A DNA stretch of 64,000 bases from Pilatotrama ljubarskyi (GCA_022385805.1 MU277723.1:130336-194335); one strand, 5' to 3'. Shown: positions 32,791 through 44,839, counted from the first letter of the stretch. Made by a program: numbers and translations. The notes: generated from the letters alone by a model not told the origin.

Positions 32791-34359
32791 ATGTCGTCCT
32801 CCGGCGCATCGTCGTCGTCGTCGGCTGCGGCGGATCCATCCTCCCCTGCCGCCTCTAGTACGTCTCAGCCGTCCCAGTCTCCCTCGCCCTCACAGGGTCT
32901 GTCCTCTGCCTCCTCACACTCCTCCTCCCCCACGCCCTCCACTTCCCGTGCTGATCCTCCTCCCTCTACTTCAGGTTCCTCCTCTGCAGCCACCACTACT
33001 CCCCCGCCCACAGATTCAACAACATCTCCCCCGCCCGATACCTCCACTCCCCCTCCCACCTCTCCTCCCCCCACCTCCGACAGCGGCTCCTCCACCCCTC
33101 CCCCAGATTCATCCAGCAACAGCCAGCCCACAGGCTCCCAATCCGCCTCCAACTCAAATCCAACCAGCCAACCACCCACATCTTCCGGAGGATCCAGCTC
33201 CGCATCGTCCGCAGCATCATCTCCTTCATCCGCCTCATCCACTCCCGCCCCCTCCACATCCACACAAACCCAGACGGTCATGTACGTCCGTCTCCCTCCC
33301 GCGCCTCGCCTCTGCTAACCCTCCCCCAGCGCAACTGCCCCAGACGGCAGCGTCTACACCTCCGTAGTCACCTCCACCCTCGTCTCCACCCCCACCATCG
33401 CCGCCTCAGACCGCGGCACTTCCTCCTCCTCCTCCCACACCGGTGCCATCGTCGGCGGCGTCGTCGGCGGCGTCGCAGGCGCTGCCATCCTCGCCACCCT
33501 CCTCTTCTTCTTCTGCCGCGCACGCCGTCGCCGCGACGACTTTGACGGTAACTTTGACCCAGACCGCGTCACCGGCGACAACCGCGGCACTCTCCCCGAT
33601 ATCGACCTCGGCGCCGACGACATCACCCCCTACAACTACACCCCCGCAGGCATGACCGGTGCCGCTGCCGCCCCAGGTGCTCCTGTTCCGGGACCGGGTC
33701 CCGCGCCAGGCCCCGGCATGCCCGATATGCGGCAGTACGGTGGCCAGGTACCTTCCTTCCTCGCCGGAGGCCTCGCCGGCGCCGGCGCCGGCGCAGCCAT
33801 GGCCCACGCAGGGAAGGAGCACCAACAAGGGTACGGCCGCGCCGGCTCCCCGCCCTCCGCCTACAGCGGCAGCGGCGGCCAGCCCGCGCCCGCCCAGTCC
33901 TCGTACTACGCGCCCTCGTCCTCGGACCATCACGGCGGGTACCCCGACTACGCCGCCTACGCCGCCTATGCGAACCCCAACCTCTACCCCGCCCAGGGAG
34001 GAGGGCCGCCGACGAGCTCCTCGGCGCCGAGCAGCCCGACCAATGCCTCGTTCGGCCCGCAGGCGGGCATGCCGCCCGCCCGCGACTTCCGCCACCCCTC
34101 GCCTGGGCCCTCGCTCCCACCGACAGACCCGTCCGTCTCCGGCTCGTCCAGCGGTGGCGGAGGTGTGATCCCGAGCGCGAAGGAGCGCGAGGCGATGCAG
34201 TATCGTCGCCCTGGCGGGCTGGCCGTGGCGAACCCGGATGGCGCGGGCGCGTCAGGCGTCGTGCAGCACCAGGACGCGGGAAGGCTGGACGCGACGCCCG
34301 AAGACGAGGAGCCGTCGGAGATCCCGCCGCGGTACGACTCGATCCGGCACGATGCGTGA
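32791..34359 (+). CDS. Ser/Thr/Pro-rich single-pass membrane protein
   Basis: Two exons, 32791-33281 and 33330-34359, give about 506 residues. Roughly 190 residues of Ser, Thr and Pro (likely O-glycosylated) come first, then a glycine-rich membrane segment (AIVGGVVGGVAGAAILATLL, about 203-224) with a basic stop-transfer (CRARRRR), then a Gly/Pro/Ala-rich cytoplasmic region of about 280 residues with many Tyr. This is the layout of fungal wall-stress sensors of the Mid2/Wsc kind and of Agaricomycete proteins called similar to receptor transmembrane segments. No N-terminal signal peptide is visible: the first residues are Ser-rich, not hydrophobic. So either the membrane segment acts as a reverse signal anchor or an upstream exon was missed. 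The neighbour at 35649-37722 (minus) has the same plan. Ligand and function are unknown. Confidence 0.75.
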
Positions 34360-35648
34360 GGGAGGGATGCGCACGATCATGGACGGAGAGGGATGGGGCT
34401 CGTGGACGCAGCTATAGATGGTTTGTTTTGCTGCTGTGTGCGGCAGATGCTGCGAAAGACGGTCTGTGCCGATGGTTGTCAGACTTTGCCCCTCCATGCT
34501 CGATGGCTGGAGAGGGACGCTAGCGTGCCTCCTCGTCGACTCGCTGAGCGGGGTCGGGGTCGCAGCACGACCTTAAACCTGCTCCCTCTCGCCCCTGCTT
34601 CCTCATTCCACCCCGCTTCCGCCTCTGCTCCTCCCGTCCTCGCCTTTTCCATCTCACCACCTTCTCCTAACGACTCCATGCCGCTGCCGCTATTTACGAT
34701 ACGCTACACCTCCCCTAGTACTTATTGCACGCACGTCGGACTAGCAATCTGCGCCTCATCTCACGATCGTGACGCAGCCCGGCCGCTGCTGCCCTTGTCC
34801 ATCATGCATCATGCCCTGCCGGCTCCGCTCTAGATCTTTGCGCCGAGCTGGTCTGTACCATCCTTGCTTTCGCGATGCGCATGTATTTGTTACGACGAAG
34901 CAACTTACGACCACGTTCTTGATGACCACCTGCATGCGTAGGCAGTGCGTCCGTCCGTCGATAGTACGGTGCTCAGTCAGACGTCGACGGGCTAGAATAG
35001 CTGGCTGACCTCGGCAGGCGCACCTTCCCAGAGCAATACCCGGGCCCGCAGACGCAACTTTGGTGAGGAAAGCGAAGGGGATGATTATATCCATGCGGCT
35101 AATACCGTGCTGAAAGCGAAGGGTACTATGTATGTGGGTAGGTAGTAGGGAATCGGGCATCGGGAATCAGCGAACAGTCCCATCCGTGTCCATTGTCTAT
35201 AGGCCCTCGTCGCGATATATACGCGGACGAGGACCAGCGGAGAAAGAGCAAGCATAAGAACAGAACTGTCGTGGGATACGTCGTGAGCGGTCGTAACTCG
35301 AGATTACGAGCAGGGAGGAGTGCAGGGGTGCCCGGGAGCCTGGGAGATGTTTTGGTCAATCCGTGGGGCAATGAAGGTGAGTATCGTGTGCGCGGTATCG
35401 ATATCGAAAACGAGGGATAATGGGGTAGTAGCGGAGCGCATGATACGGAGGCAGTCCTGACCTTGAGCTCGACGTCCGTCCGCGGTATCGTCGAATCCGC
35501 CTTCCTCCCGACCACAACGAAAAGATATAAAGAAGGCTGCTGCTGGTATGAACCATCCCGGGGAAATTAAGCAATAAGAAGCACAGTCCATCCGAGCCCA
35601 CCACCACACGCTCCGTCGTGCGAGCCCGCCGCAGCGACAATGGGGGAT
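34360..35648. other. Convergent 3' intergenic region
   Basis: This 1.3 kb lies between the stops of two convergent membrane-protein genes. No gene is supported; open frames around 34756-35515 are short and mutually overlapping. Confidence 0.45.
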
Positions 35649-37722
35649 TCACAACGCCTCGCCCATCCCGTGGCCCGCGCTGGACACGTCCACATCCGCC
35701 GCGCCCGAAGCCGGAGCCGACGCCTCCCTCTCGCGCTCCAAGCTCTGGCGCACGCCCTTCTTCGGCGAGCGCTCCAGCCAGTTACGCGGCTGCTGCGACA
35801 GCGAGCCCTGCGACGCTGACGCTTGCGCTTGGTGCCCGGGGTATGCCGATGGGGGCGGCGGCGGCGGCGCAGAGTGGGCCGGGGGGCTGCCGGGCGACTC
35901 GGACGCGGGCGAGAGCGGGCCCATGTTCGTCACGAACAACGGGCCCATCTTGGGCATCGGCACTGGCGAGCCAGGCGGCTCGGGCGTTGGGCCGCGGCTG
36001 CGGTCAAAGAACCCGCGCGGAGGTCCTGTGCCAGACGACTTCGGCAGCAGCGGCGTTTCGCTCGTCTCGCGCGAATGCATCGCGGACGGCGGAGCGGACG
36101 GTGGCTGGTGGCCTCCGCCATGCGGCGTGTTCAGGTTGGAGAGCGACGCGAAGGGATCCTCTGGGACCATGCCCGCGTTCGCGCCTCCGCGGAACGCGCT
36201 CGGTGGATGCGACCCCGCGCCTGCGCCTGCGCCTCCGTTGCCCACGCCGGCCATCCCATCCCCGTGCGCGCCAGGGCCCATGACATCGTTGACGATCCGG
36301 CCGAGGTCGACCGCGCTCGACGCGCTCACGATAGGGTCGACGAACGTGCTCGGCTCCCCGGGCGGCGGCCATACCGCCTCGCGGAAGATGGAGCCCGACT
36401 CGGCGCGCAGGCCCATGAGGTGCGGATGTGCACCTGCGGCACCAGCGGCGCCACCCTGGGTGGGCGTGCGGTTCGGATCCATGGGGGTTCCGAGGAGGGA
36501 GTGCGAGGCGTCGAACGAGGGAGCATTGGGCGAGCGGTGAGGCGTGGACGCGTTGTGGGAATGGGAGTGAGAAGAGGCGAGGGAGGCTGGGTAATCGGAG
36601 TAGCGCGCCATGGGCGGGCTGAGGTCGTAGTCGTCCATGTCCTCGCCATCGAGAAGGCGCGTACGCGGCTTGGGCTGAAGCCGCTTGAAGAACGAGAGCT
36701 TCTTGTGCTGGTGTCGGCGGTAGAAGAGGGCGACGGCGGCGACGAGAATGAGGAATGCGGCACCGCCCACAGAGCCAGCGATGATGTCACGCTTCGTCGA
36801 GCTCGCGTCGTCGCCGGTGCTGCCCTGGGAGAGCGTCGTCGGAATAGCGGTGAAGATGGTCGAGGTCGTGCCATTAATAACGGTCGTGGCTATTGCGGAG
36901 GTAATGGTTGTCTGGGCGCCGGCGAAGAGACCTGTACTATTCGTGTCCGGCGTGAGGGATGTCTGGGATGAAGGGGGAGGGCTGGTGAGAGGCTGAGACG
37001 AGCTTGAAGAGGGGTCCGAGGGAAGAGTTGTAGAAGAAGAGGACGACGGCGGAGGGGAAGAAGGCGGGTCACTGCTGGGCGGAGAACTTGGAGGAGAGGT
37101 TGGAGGAGAAGTCGGAGGAGAAGTCGGGGGAGAAGTCGGGGGAGAAGTCGGGGGAGAAGTCGGCGGGGATGTGGGCGGAGAGGTAGGTGGAGAAGTGGGC
37201 GGAGAAGTAGGAGGGGAGGTTGGAGGACTTGTCGGAGGGTCAGTCCTGGACACAGGTGAGATATATCGTACGACAGCACAAGGAACGAATACGGAGGACG
37301 TACGGTGGAGAAGTGGGCGGGTTCGACTGACCGCCCGTCGGACCCTGGCTCTGTCCCGAGGACTGCTTGGACCCGCTCCCTGAGCTGGCTGCATCTTTGT
37401 TCGAGGACTGGCCCGAATCGTCCTGATCATCACCAGTCGGTGTCGACGCAGTAGTGGTAGTCGTCGCGTCCACTCGCGGCGTCTGGCGCGACTACGATGT
37501 TTTCTGGTGAGTCATGCGCCATTCGCAAACACTCCGACGACGTACAGCTGATGCTCCGGGGCTACCCTGAACGGTGGTCTCGGTTGCGGCTGGAGAGGAG
37601 GGATCTGTGGTTCCTGAAATGAAGGAGGGTGTGGCCACTGGGCTGATCGACGGCGTCTGTCTCGCAAGGAGCCTCTTCCGCCTCGCTGCTTCGCTTTCTA
37701 GCCCTCCGGGGAGGTCGTCCAT
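35649..37722 (-). CDS. Ser/Thr/Pro-rich single-pass membrane protein with PPTS repeats
   Basis: Three exons (minus): 37722-37546, 37491-37304 and 37245-35649, about 653 residues. The N-terminal ~270 residues are Thr/Ser/Pro-rich and include a run of PPTS tetrapeptides encoded by a 12-base tandem repeat. A membrane segment follows (IIAGSVGGAAFLILVAAVAL, about 274-297) with a basic flank (RRHQHKK), then a ~350-residue cytoplasmic region rich in Pro, Gly, Ser and His with an acidic-Tyr patch (EDMDDYDL). This is the layout of a fungal surface sensor or mucin-like anchor. As in its convergent neighbour, no classical signal peptide is seen; the start MDDLPGGLESEAARRKRLLA is polar and basic. The intron between exons 2 and 3 falls inside the repeat array. 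Function is unknown. Confidence 0.75.
37078..37245 (-). repeat. 12-bp tandem repeat array encoding PPTS units
   Basis: Fourteen contiguous 12-base units (168 bases) are seen, most differing from ggaggagaagtc (plus strand) by one to three bases. Read on the minus strand they encode Pro-Pro-Thr-Ser or Pro-Pro-Ser-Ser/Thr-like tetrapeptides in the ectodomain. The array ends exactly at the exon 3 acceptor, and two more related units occur at the end of exon 2 (37304-37327). Copy number is likely to vary between strains. Confidence 0.85.
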
Positions 37723-38770
37723 CGTCCGTCGTGAGCAGTCTAGTCGTCGGGGAGGGGGAGGGGGAGAAGGAAAGACATAAGCGGTGGAGACCATCCGTCC
37801 CCGTCTTTCGGAGTGTGAAGAACTCTCCTCCTGCGCCCACGTCACGTGCGGGCTGTGCCCCCCGTCCTCAGGCTCTCGACGCTCCCGCTCGCGGTCTCTC
37901 GATCTCTCTTATCTGCCGACCATCCTCGTTCATCGACGACGACAGCCTCCATGTCTGTTCTCTGCCACAACGCTTCTTGTGCAGTGTGGTTGCTCGACGC
38001 TCTTGAACGGCACCGGCAGCACCTTGACCACTCCTCAGGACAGCTCCATACGTGCGCCACCTCCGAGCCTGCCATGAGACCTCATGCTGCGCACTGGCGG
38101 CTAGGACGTCTTGTTGCACACCGTCCGCTCTCACTGCGTGCTGATCGCAATCAAAACGGTGCACCCAGAGCATCGTTTCACCGCTGAGGCCTGAGGCCTT
38201 GCTCAGGCGGCTGTGAGCCTTCACCCCGGCACTCGAGCACTTTGTACCGACATCTTCGGCAAGACGTTACTTGCACTGGTTCCGCGTTAACATGGATATT
38301 GCACAAGCCGCCATCTGCCAATCGTGAGTCTCGCGCTCGCCCGAGATCTTCGCCCTCTTCACGTCGACTTCATATAACATCGGGGTTAGACATCGAGCAT
38401 GTACAGCGCAATGTGGTACCTCACCCATACATTACATGACGCGAAGTTCTCGACGAGCGAGCATGGTCCTCGGTACTCCTTCGACCGGCACTTGCACTAC
38501 CATGTACAGGCGATCCGTGTATTCATTCCTTCCTCTGTCCCTGTATCCTCCTGTATTCGAGCGTCACACTGCGTCGTACGTGCGCAACAGTATGTTCTGC
38601 AGATACGATTATGATCATGCTTGAAACTGGCCGCCTCATGATGATGATCGGCACTCCGTTCCAACGTGTAATCCCGCTGATCCTCCAGATATCTGAACGA
38701 AGGGACTCAACCCTCTGATCTTGTAATCGCTGCTGCTCGTGAACCGCCTTCGAGCCAGCTGCGTTTTGGG
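37723..38770. promoter_or_regulatory. Divergent intergenic region
   Basis: This 1.05 kb separates the starts of the PPTS-repeat membrane protein (minus) and the Gfo/Idh gene (plus). C/T-rich blocks on the minus strand at 37740-37775 fit a leader. Open frames at 37846-38187 and 38242-38614 lack domains; no gene is called. Confidence 0.4.
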
Positions 38771-40804
38771 ATGGTAGACCCAGTGAACGTTCTGCTCATC
38801 GGAGCAGGAGAGATCAACTTCGGTCAGTACTACATCTCCTGACATTGAGCCCATCCCTGTACTGGCCGCCGTAACGAATGTCGCTGAACACGACGGACGG
38901 CCCTTCATAGGTTCTGTTGAGGGGCCATGGAATCATGTCGGTTGTCCTCTGTTGTTCTCAATCTCAGTGAATGCAATATTGACGTGCGACATGCCGCGAT
39001 GCAGACCTTGCGACTCGAGAAGTTGGTGGCTGCTTCTTCAACTTATACACTCAGCTTATGCTGATGCTCCCCTCCATAGGATCTTAGGACCGCGTCTGCG
39101 CGTAGTTGGACTCGTAGACCTTGACGAATCCCGGGCGAAGGCAGCCCTTGACGCAAAACTCAACCCGCCTGTCGGCAGCGCATACACGAGCTGCAAGCTG
39201 TTCCCCACTGTCCGGGAAGCTGCGCGGTCCCTGCTTTCCGAAATACCTCAGTCAGTATCCGCTTCAGGGAAGGCCCCCCGTGGAACAATGATTCACATAA
39301 CGTGTCGTAACAGGATAGCGATCGTCGGCGCGCCCCCTTTCGCTCGCGGCACCGACATTCCGGGTAGAGACCTCGAGCTGCAGCTCACCAATGCCTTCCC
39401 GCGATGCGCCCTCTTCGTCGAGAAGCCCGTCAGCAGCGGTCCCGAGGACGCGTGCTGGCGCGTCGCTGACGTACTCGCGAAGAAGGGCACGCTCGTCGGC
39501 GTCGGCTACATGCTGCGATACCTGAAAGGTGAGCACACTGAAGCCGCTTCAACATTGTACTAGTAGCCAGGTCAGCGCTGATAGTGCGGGGCCAAGCTGT
39601 CCAGTTGATTAAGTGAGTCTGGGTTGTCGGAGAGGATGAGTCTCGAGTGGGAGTCTCATGTCTGCCGGCAGGAAAATCATCGCGGATAATGGACTGGTCG
39701 TAATGGGCACCAACGCCAGATACGTCATGGCCTAGTGAGATTCCCACCACCTCATGTTGCGCCGAGAACCTTGCTGAACTGCGCACAGCGAGTGGGCGAG
39801 AAAGCAGGTAAGCCGAGTGCGCCATGAGGCGCGGACGGCGGAGATTGAGCGATCCTTCCATCATAGGCGTGGTGGGACAAGACACGCTCCGGAGGACGTA
39901 TGTCTGCATTGGCTACACGCCTGATGCTCTCCGTCTGTCGCTGACACTACTGCCACATAGCTATCATCGAGCAGGCTACCCACTTCTGTCCGTCACCTCA
40001 CTCGCCGTTTCCTCTCCCAGCTAAAAGTCTCGATCACACTCAGGTGACCTCTCGCGGTATTTTGGCGGTGATGTCCACCTTCAATCCGTCGTTGCCCATA
40101 CGGTGCAACCGAACGAGCCGCCAGGGAAGCTCTCCGCCAAGCGCTTCGACGAGGATGTCATCCCTCCTGATAACCGACTCCCAAGGTTGACCAGCGCGAC
40201 CTGGAAGTACAAAGGCGGAGCCGTAGGGACCCTCACGCATGTCATTGCATTGCACGGTGAGAGTGGTACGGCAGCATCACCGATGCGGAGACTCATGGAT
40301 GCTCAACAGGCAATATGTACGACACGGAGTTTGAAGTGTACGCTGATGGGTATCGCTTCAAGCTCGTCGACCCCTACAGCACTCCCAAATTGTGCATCCG
40401 GCGACCAGGGCTTGCGGAAGAAGGTCTGTCCTCCCCTTCATCATAGAATATGAGAGACAAGCTAAGCCGTCGCGAATGCTCATCACCGCATAGAGGTACA
40501 CATCTTCAATGACGTGAGTGCGCTACCTCTTGGTTCTCCGAGGACCTCACCAATGCTGGGCCATATCCTCAGGACGACCCTTTCCACACCGAGCTGGCGG
40601 CTTTCATCGAGGTAGCGGAGGGTAGGAGTACCGAGGAGCGGCTATTGAGCTCGTACGCGGATGCGATCAAGACGTATGAACTGGTGAGTACGCGCTTCGC
40701 AAACGCGGGGACGGACGCTGGGCCTGACCCACAACCCCCAGACATGGGCCATCAGAAGGGCAAGTGAGGCCGCTGCCGCGCGGTACACTGAGAGCCTTGA
40801 ATGA
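38771..40804 (+). CDS. Gfo/Idh/MocA family oxidoreductase
   Basis: Fifteen exons can be joined in phase: 38771-38822, 38911-38936, 39005-39021, 39080-39250, 39314-39528, 39597-39612, 39672-39734, 39789-39807, 39867-39897, 39961-39987, 40044-40256, 40310-40423, 40494-40513, 40573-40683 and 40742-40804. The product is about 385 residues. The N-terminus has the dinucleotide fold (VLLIGAGEINFGSVEGPWNH, then LRVVGLVDLDE). The Gfo/Idh hallmark FVEKPVSS (Lys of the E-K-P motif) lies near residue 135, GVGYMLRY follows, and the C-terminal domain has GGPIIEQATHFCDLSRYFGG with the active-site His, then EDVIPPDNRLPRLTSATWKY. Members reduce or oxidise sugars, inositols or biliverdin-like compounds with NAD(P). 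No signal peptide is seen. Seven exons are 31 bases or shorter, so automatic prediction will probably break this gene. The substrate is unknown. Confidence 0.85.
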
Positions 40805-43262
40805 AATAGACCTACAGAATCTGTATCGCCTAGTTGATGAGGGATGTGTCTGAATTGTGAGCAAGAGTTAGATAGGGAGCAGGTGTCCCAGTGGAATGAA
40901 CACGGTGACGATGAGTCTGTGGGATGCAGACTACTCATGAGGGGCTGTAAGGCCCAGAACGCGGGAGATTATGGAGCCGGACCTCCCGTAAACAGTCACG
41001 GAGCATTGGTGGGCACGGGAGGGGAGCTTGGACGCCGGACTAAGCATACGAAGAGAAGTATCGGCAAGAGAAGGCTGGCCTCTGGTCGACACGTTGTACC
41101 GACAAGTGTGGTGGAGTCGAACGATGGTGGCGGCGAACGATGGTGGAGGCGAACGATGCCATTGGGCGGCATCGACACGGGTAGAATGAGGAACCATTGC
41201 CGTCTTACGATACAAAGTCTCACTTTTACGCAACTCTGCTCTATCGCAGACGACAACTGCGCCCTGGAGGGAAATATGCAAGTTACGGCAGAGCAGGAGG
41301 ATGTGTCTAGTGCAAGCAAATGCGCGCTGAACGCATGGCCCAGACGCAACAATGCCGCCTATTCGGCGGCCTGAACTGTACGTAGACGTGCCTGGGACGG
41401 AACAATTGTCAATGGTCCTAGCCAGATAACCAGCGGGCACGTTGGGAGAACTTACGTACCCTCGGCGAGCGGGCCAGTATCCGCAACACGTCTCCAGGAT
41501 GACATGAGATGAGCGTGGGGTCGCCTGACAGAACACTCGCCTGGTGCGGGGCTGAGTCGGAGCGACGTCGCCATTCGTGACGTTCGATTGTTCCACCAAG
41601 GGCGAAAGGTCGAAAGAAGGTATAGCACGTGAAGCAGCAGCTTCTCCGACTTGAGTTCCGGGTGGCAGGTTGGGAGACTCAGTGAGGGGGAACGGGCCGA
41701 CGTGTTAGAATACGGAATAACAACCGCTCGACGTGGACGCACATTCGTCTTCGTGGAGGCAGTCAGCCTCGTGTCTGGGTATGAAACTCCTGTTACGCTC
41801 CGAAGGATGAGATCGAGGGTGCTTTTGACGTGGTCTAGCCGCATAACCGCTTCCCGGAGCCCATGCGCTGGATCTTGACTTGTCCGCCAGTCCGGTATGA
41901 GCTCATGTAGCTTTCTGATCCGGTAGCCGAACTCTCATCCGTATGTGAAACCTGGCGATCGTCCGCACTTACGGGAGTTCTGACGGATTCTTGCAGCGCC
42001 ATTACGGAGACTCGCAACCTTGTGTCGTCATGTGCCGTTTAGATGGACTCCGACTCCTGGGGCGCAGGAAAACGCGTGTATCTGCGGCACGTCAGCTGAG
42101 TTGTAAGCCTAAGAAAAAGCAAAGAGACGAGTCGAAAAAGAAAAAAGAGTACCCCGTACAATGTAAATAGGCCTGCGGATTGTATTATTCAGTTAGATGT
42201 GTGGCGATAACCCATCGATGGTTTGCGACCGCACCTTCTCCCTGAATGACACGAAGTCTTGTCTCTACAAATAACAACAATATGAGAAGGTACAGGCTGC
42301 ACTGCGTGAACCAATATGCTCCATCGCGAACGGCCCCAGCGCCGCCGTCACTGCCAGTAACAGATGTTCGTGATATGATGCTACAATGACAATAACTATG
42401 TCTCAAAGGTGAGTATCTCAGTGCTAGGTGCATGGAAACCCGAAGGGGCTTCGCACCCGAACACTACTGTGTCTTCTTCAGAGATGACGGCATGGCGAAC
42501 ACGCGTATCAGCCACCAGAGACACACTTGACCACGAACTGGGTAAGTCTCGCGGGCGCCGTGAGATACTCCTGAGACGAACAATGACATTCCGTAATCTC
42601 CAGCACCGTAACGGGGAGATTGAATTCCGTGGCAGCCACGATGTCTACACCAGCTATCGTCGGATGGAGATATCGGCCTCGAGGCAAAGTGGCAGACGCA
42701 CCGTGGACCGCTTTCCAAGTTCTCAAGCCTGCGTAACAGAACGAACTGTACAATTGCGGTGAAATGAATGAAGTAGCATAAGATATCATCACTATCAGCG
42801 CTATAGACGAGAGGGAGTTATCGGATTTAAACATGACGAGAGCATCAACGTGTCGAAATGCCAGTTCAAGCGATGATTTCCGCCTGAAGTGAACCACGGC
42901 TTTGGGCGTCTCGTGGAACACTCGCAGGTGCACACCCGTAATAGGCAGGTCAGTAAGAACACACTGCGAGAAGCGATCTCAAACCGACACATCGCGCGTT
43001 GTTCTCTCACGCCGGATAACAAAGGTCTCAAAGTCTAGGAATCATCGTTCCTCCACTATTGAAGACGTTAATAGCTACCCCATGTTCGCCAGGCAATGCA
43101 CGGGAGAGCGGAGATTGAAGGAACATACAAATGCCACTTCCTTCGTCTGAGTCACGCAGTTTGACGGTCATTTGAGACGGAATCGTATTGACATTGCAGG
43201 CAAACCACGTATCCAACACGTACATGGTGACATGAGGCGGTGCCGTAATTCCAGATCTGTTC
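40805..43262. other. Unassigned 2.5 kb region
   Basis: No gene could be supported between the Gfo/Idh gene and the ureohydrolase. Several minus-strand frames have hydrophobic pieces, for example ALIVMISYATSFI near 42810 and CSLYLLILLLFVE near 42280. These might be exons or relics of a multi-pass membrane protein, but no set of junctions joined them in phase and no family motif was found. Splice-like signals on the plus strand near 42400-42600 also lead to stops. A three-unit imperfect 16-base repeat lies at 41118-41160. Confidence 0.35.
41118..41160 (+). repeat. Short imperfect tandem repeat (16 bp)
   Basis: Two full units starting cgaacgatggtgg (41118-41133, 41134-41149) and a partial third (41150-41160) are seen. 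It is outside any called gene. Confidence 0.6.
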
Positions 43263-44839
43263 CTACTGATCAACCTTACCTAACGGAGTCTTCGCCATGA
43301 CACTGAGCACCTCGAACAGAACCTACAATCCCAGATGAGTATGACGACGTCCGGGAGCCCGACCACTTACGTCTGCGGCAGCCATCGTAGTCAGTTCCGC
43401 GTTCGTGTCGTATGCAGGGGCGACCTCAACGATGTCAGCGGAAACGATGTGCAACCCATCCAAGCCTCGCAGAATCGTGCGCAGCTCGCGGGTGGACCAA
43501 CCGCCGGTCTCAGGCGTTCCAGTGGCCGGGGCGAACGCTGGATCGATGGAATCGATCTAAGATACCCGATCACGAAACAAAGCTCAACATCGTGGCTGCG
43601 AGCAGAGTTCGGAAGTAACGGTACGCACATCGATAGAAAGATAGACAGGCATGTCGCCGACAGTCTCCCGGATCTTCTTGATGATGCCATCCGTCCCTAT
43701 GGGGAGGGAAGTACTCGAGTTAGTATGAGTTTGCGAAAACAGCATGCTCTCGACATACCTAGGGTGTCGATCTCGCGGGCCTCGATGCGCTGGAAGCCCG
43801 AAGCATCGTCATTGGCGTAGTCGGCCGGGCCAGACAATGTCGTGCGAATCGCACCATGCTGAAAATAATCATTTCAACTAGGATCACCGGTAACTCGGAA
43901 CACGAGGGCTGGTGCAGATATGGATGGCGTAGAGAGAGGGATACTTGCAATAGATGTGCCGTTCTTGATAAGGCCTTCCTGGCTAGCCCAGTAGAAGTAA
44001 GTGCCATGGTTGATGGCAGCCTGTTCGGACGGCGCGCCACCGAAGACCTCGGGCTTCCAAGTGTCGAGGTGGCTGTCGAAGTGGATCACGGAAATGGGGC
44101 CGTAAGCACTGTAGATAGAGCGCAACAGAGGAAGCACGATGGTATGGTCTCCGCCCAGAGTGATTATCCGAGGGTGATTCTTGCCATCGGCAGAAATGGG
44201 CACGAGAGGCTTTCCCGTGAGCGTGTCATTGCCGAGGGGTGAGAAAGTCGGGCGATGGAGAAGCTCCTTGTGGCCGTCTTCAATCTGCTTAATGGCATAC
44301 TGGTTATCGTAAGGGGTTACTGGAATGTCGCCGCAGTCAACCAACTTCAGCCCGGAAAGGAAGGGGTTTACGGCAAGAGGGACGTTGTAGCCGCCATAAA
44401 GCGTCAAGCGGCGCGAGCCTGCACGGATTCCCGCAGGGCCGAAACGAGCGCCAGGGCGGTACGAGGTCCCAGTATCCTGTACTGATAGTCAGAAGGAAGA
44501 AAAATATGACTGAATGCGGGGTGACGTACGAAGGGTGCGCCAATGAAGGCAATGTCGAAAGTGGTGTCCTTCTCTTTTCCCAGGCACTTGACCCAAGGCA
44601 GCTTGGCAAAAGTGGTGATGCCGGAGAAGATGGAGTCGGCGGTCACTGAAGACATGCCGTGAGTTTCGCCTGCATCGATGTCAGAGCGACTCACCCTCGT
44701 TGTCCCCAGGGTAGTAGACTGCCTGGTAAGGAAACTTGACGTAGTCGAGGGGCATCTGCAGGTCGTCGTCGTGGCCCTCATGGGCTGCGACGACGCTTAA
44801 GAGAGAGGCAAGAAGAAGGGAGGCAAGATTGAGCTGCAT
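43263..44839 (-). CDS. Secreted agmatinase/arginase-family ureohydrolase
   Basis: Seven exons (minus): 44839-44695, 44645-44530, 44476-43949, 43858-43759, 43696-43629, 43556-43371 and 43322-43263, about 400 residues. A signal peptide starts the protein ([19 protein letters not shown]), followed by a short His/Asp-rich stretch. The ureohydrolase fold has the Mn-binding motifs intact: [20 protein letters not shown] (D-x-H-x-D) and [19 protein letters not shown] (D-x-D-x-x-D-P). [15 protein letters not shown] is the usual agmatinase entry. The family hydrolyses guanidino compounds such as agmatine or guanidinobutyrate to urea plus an amine; exact substrate is open. The intron between exons 3 and 4 has a GCAAGT donor (GC-AG), required to join NGTSI to [10 protein letters not shown]. 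Export is an inference from the leader. It is divergent from a MATE transporter gene. Confidence 0.9.

Noticed and set aside
32231..33367. Long plus-strand open frame (378 residues), Pro/His/Arg-rich
   Set aside because: It overlaps the better-supported Ser/Thr-rich exon starting at 32791 in another frame; the second half is a Pro-rich shadow of that repeat-like sequence.
35823..36971. Plus-strand frame of 382 residues opposite the PPTS membrane protein
   Set aside because: It is Arg-rich and antisense to an exon with a clear membrane segment; a typical GC-rich shadow.
42371..42762. Plus-strand splice-like signals (GTGAGT, TTCAG, GTAAGT, CCAG)
   Set aside because: Joining the implied exons leads to stop codons in every phase tried.
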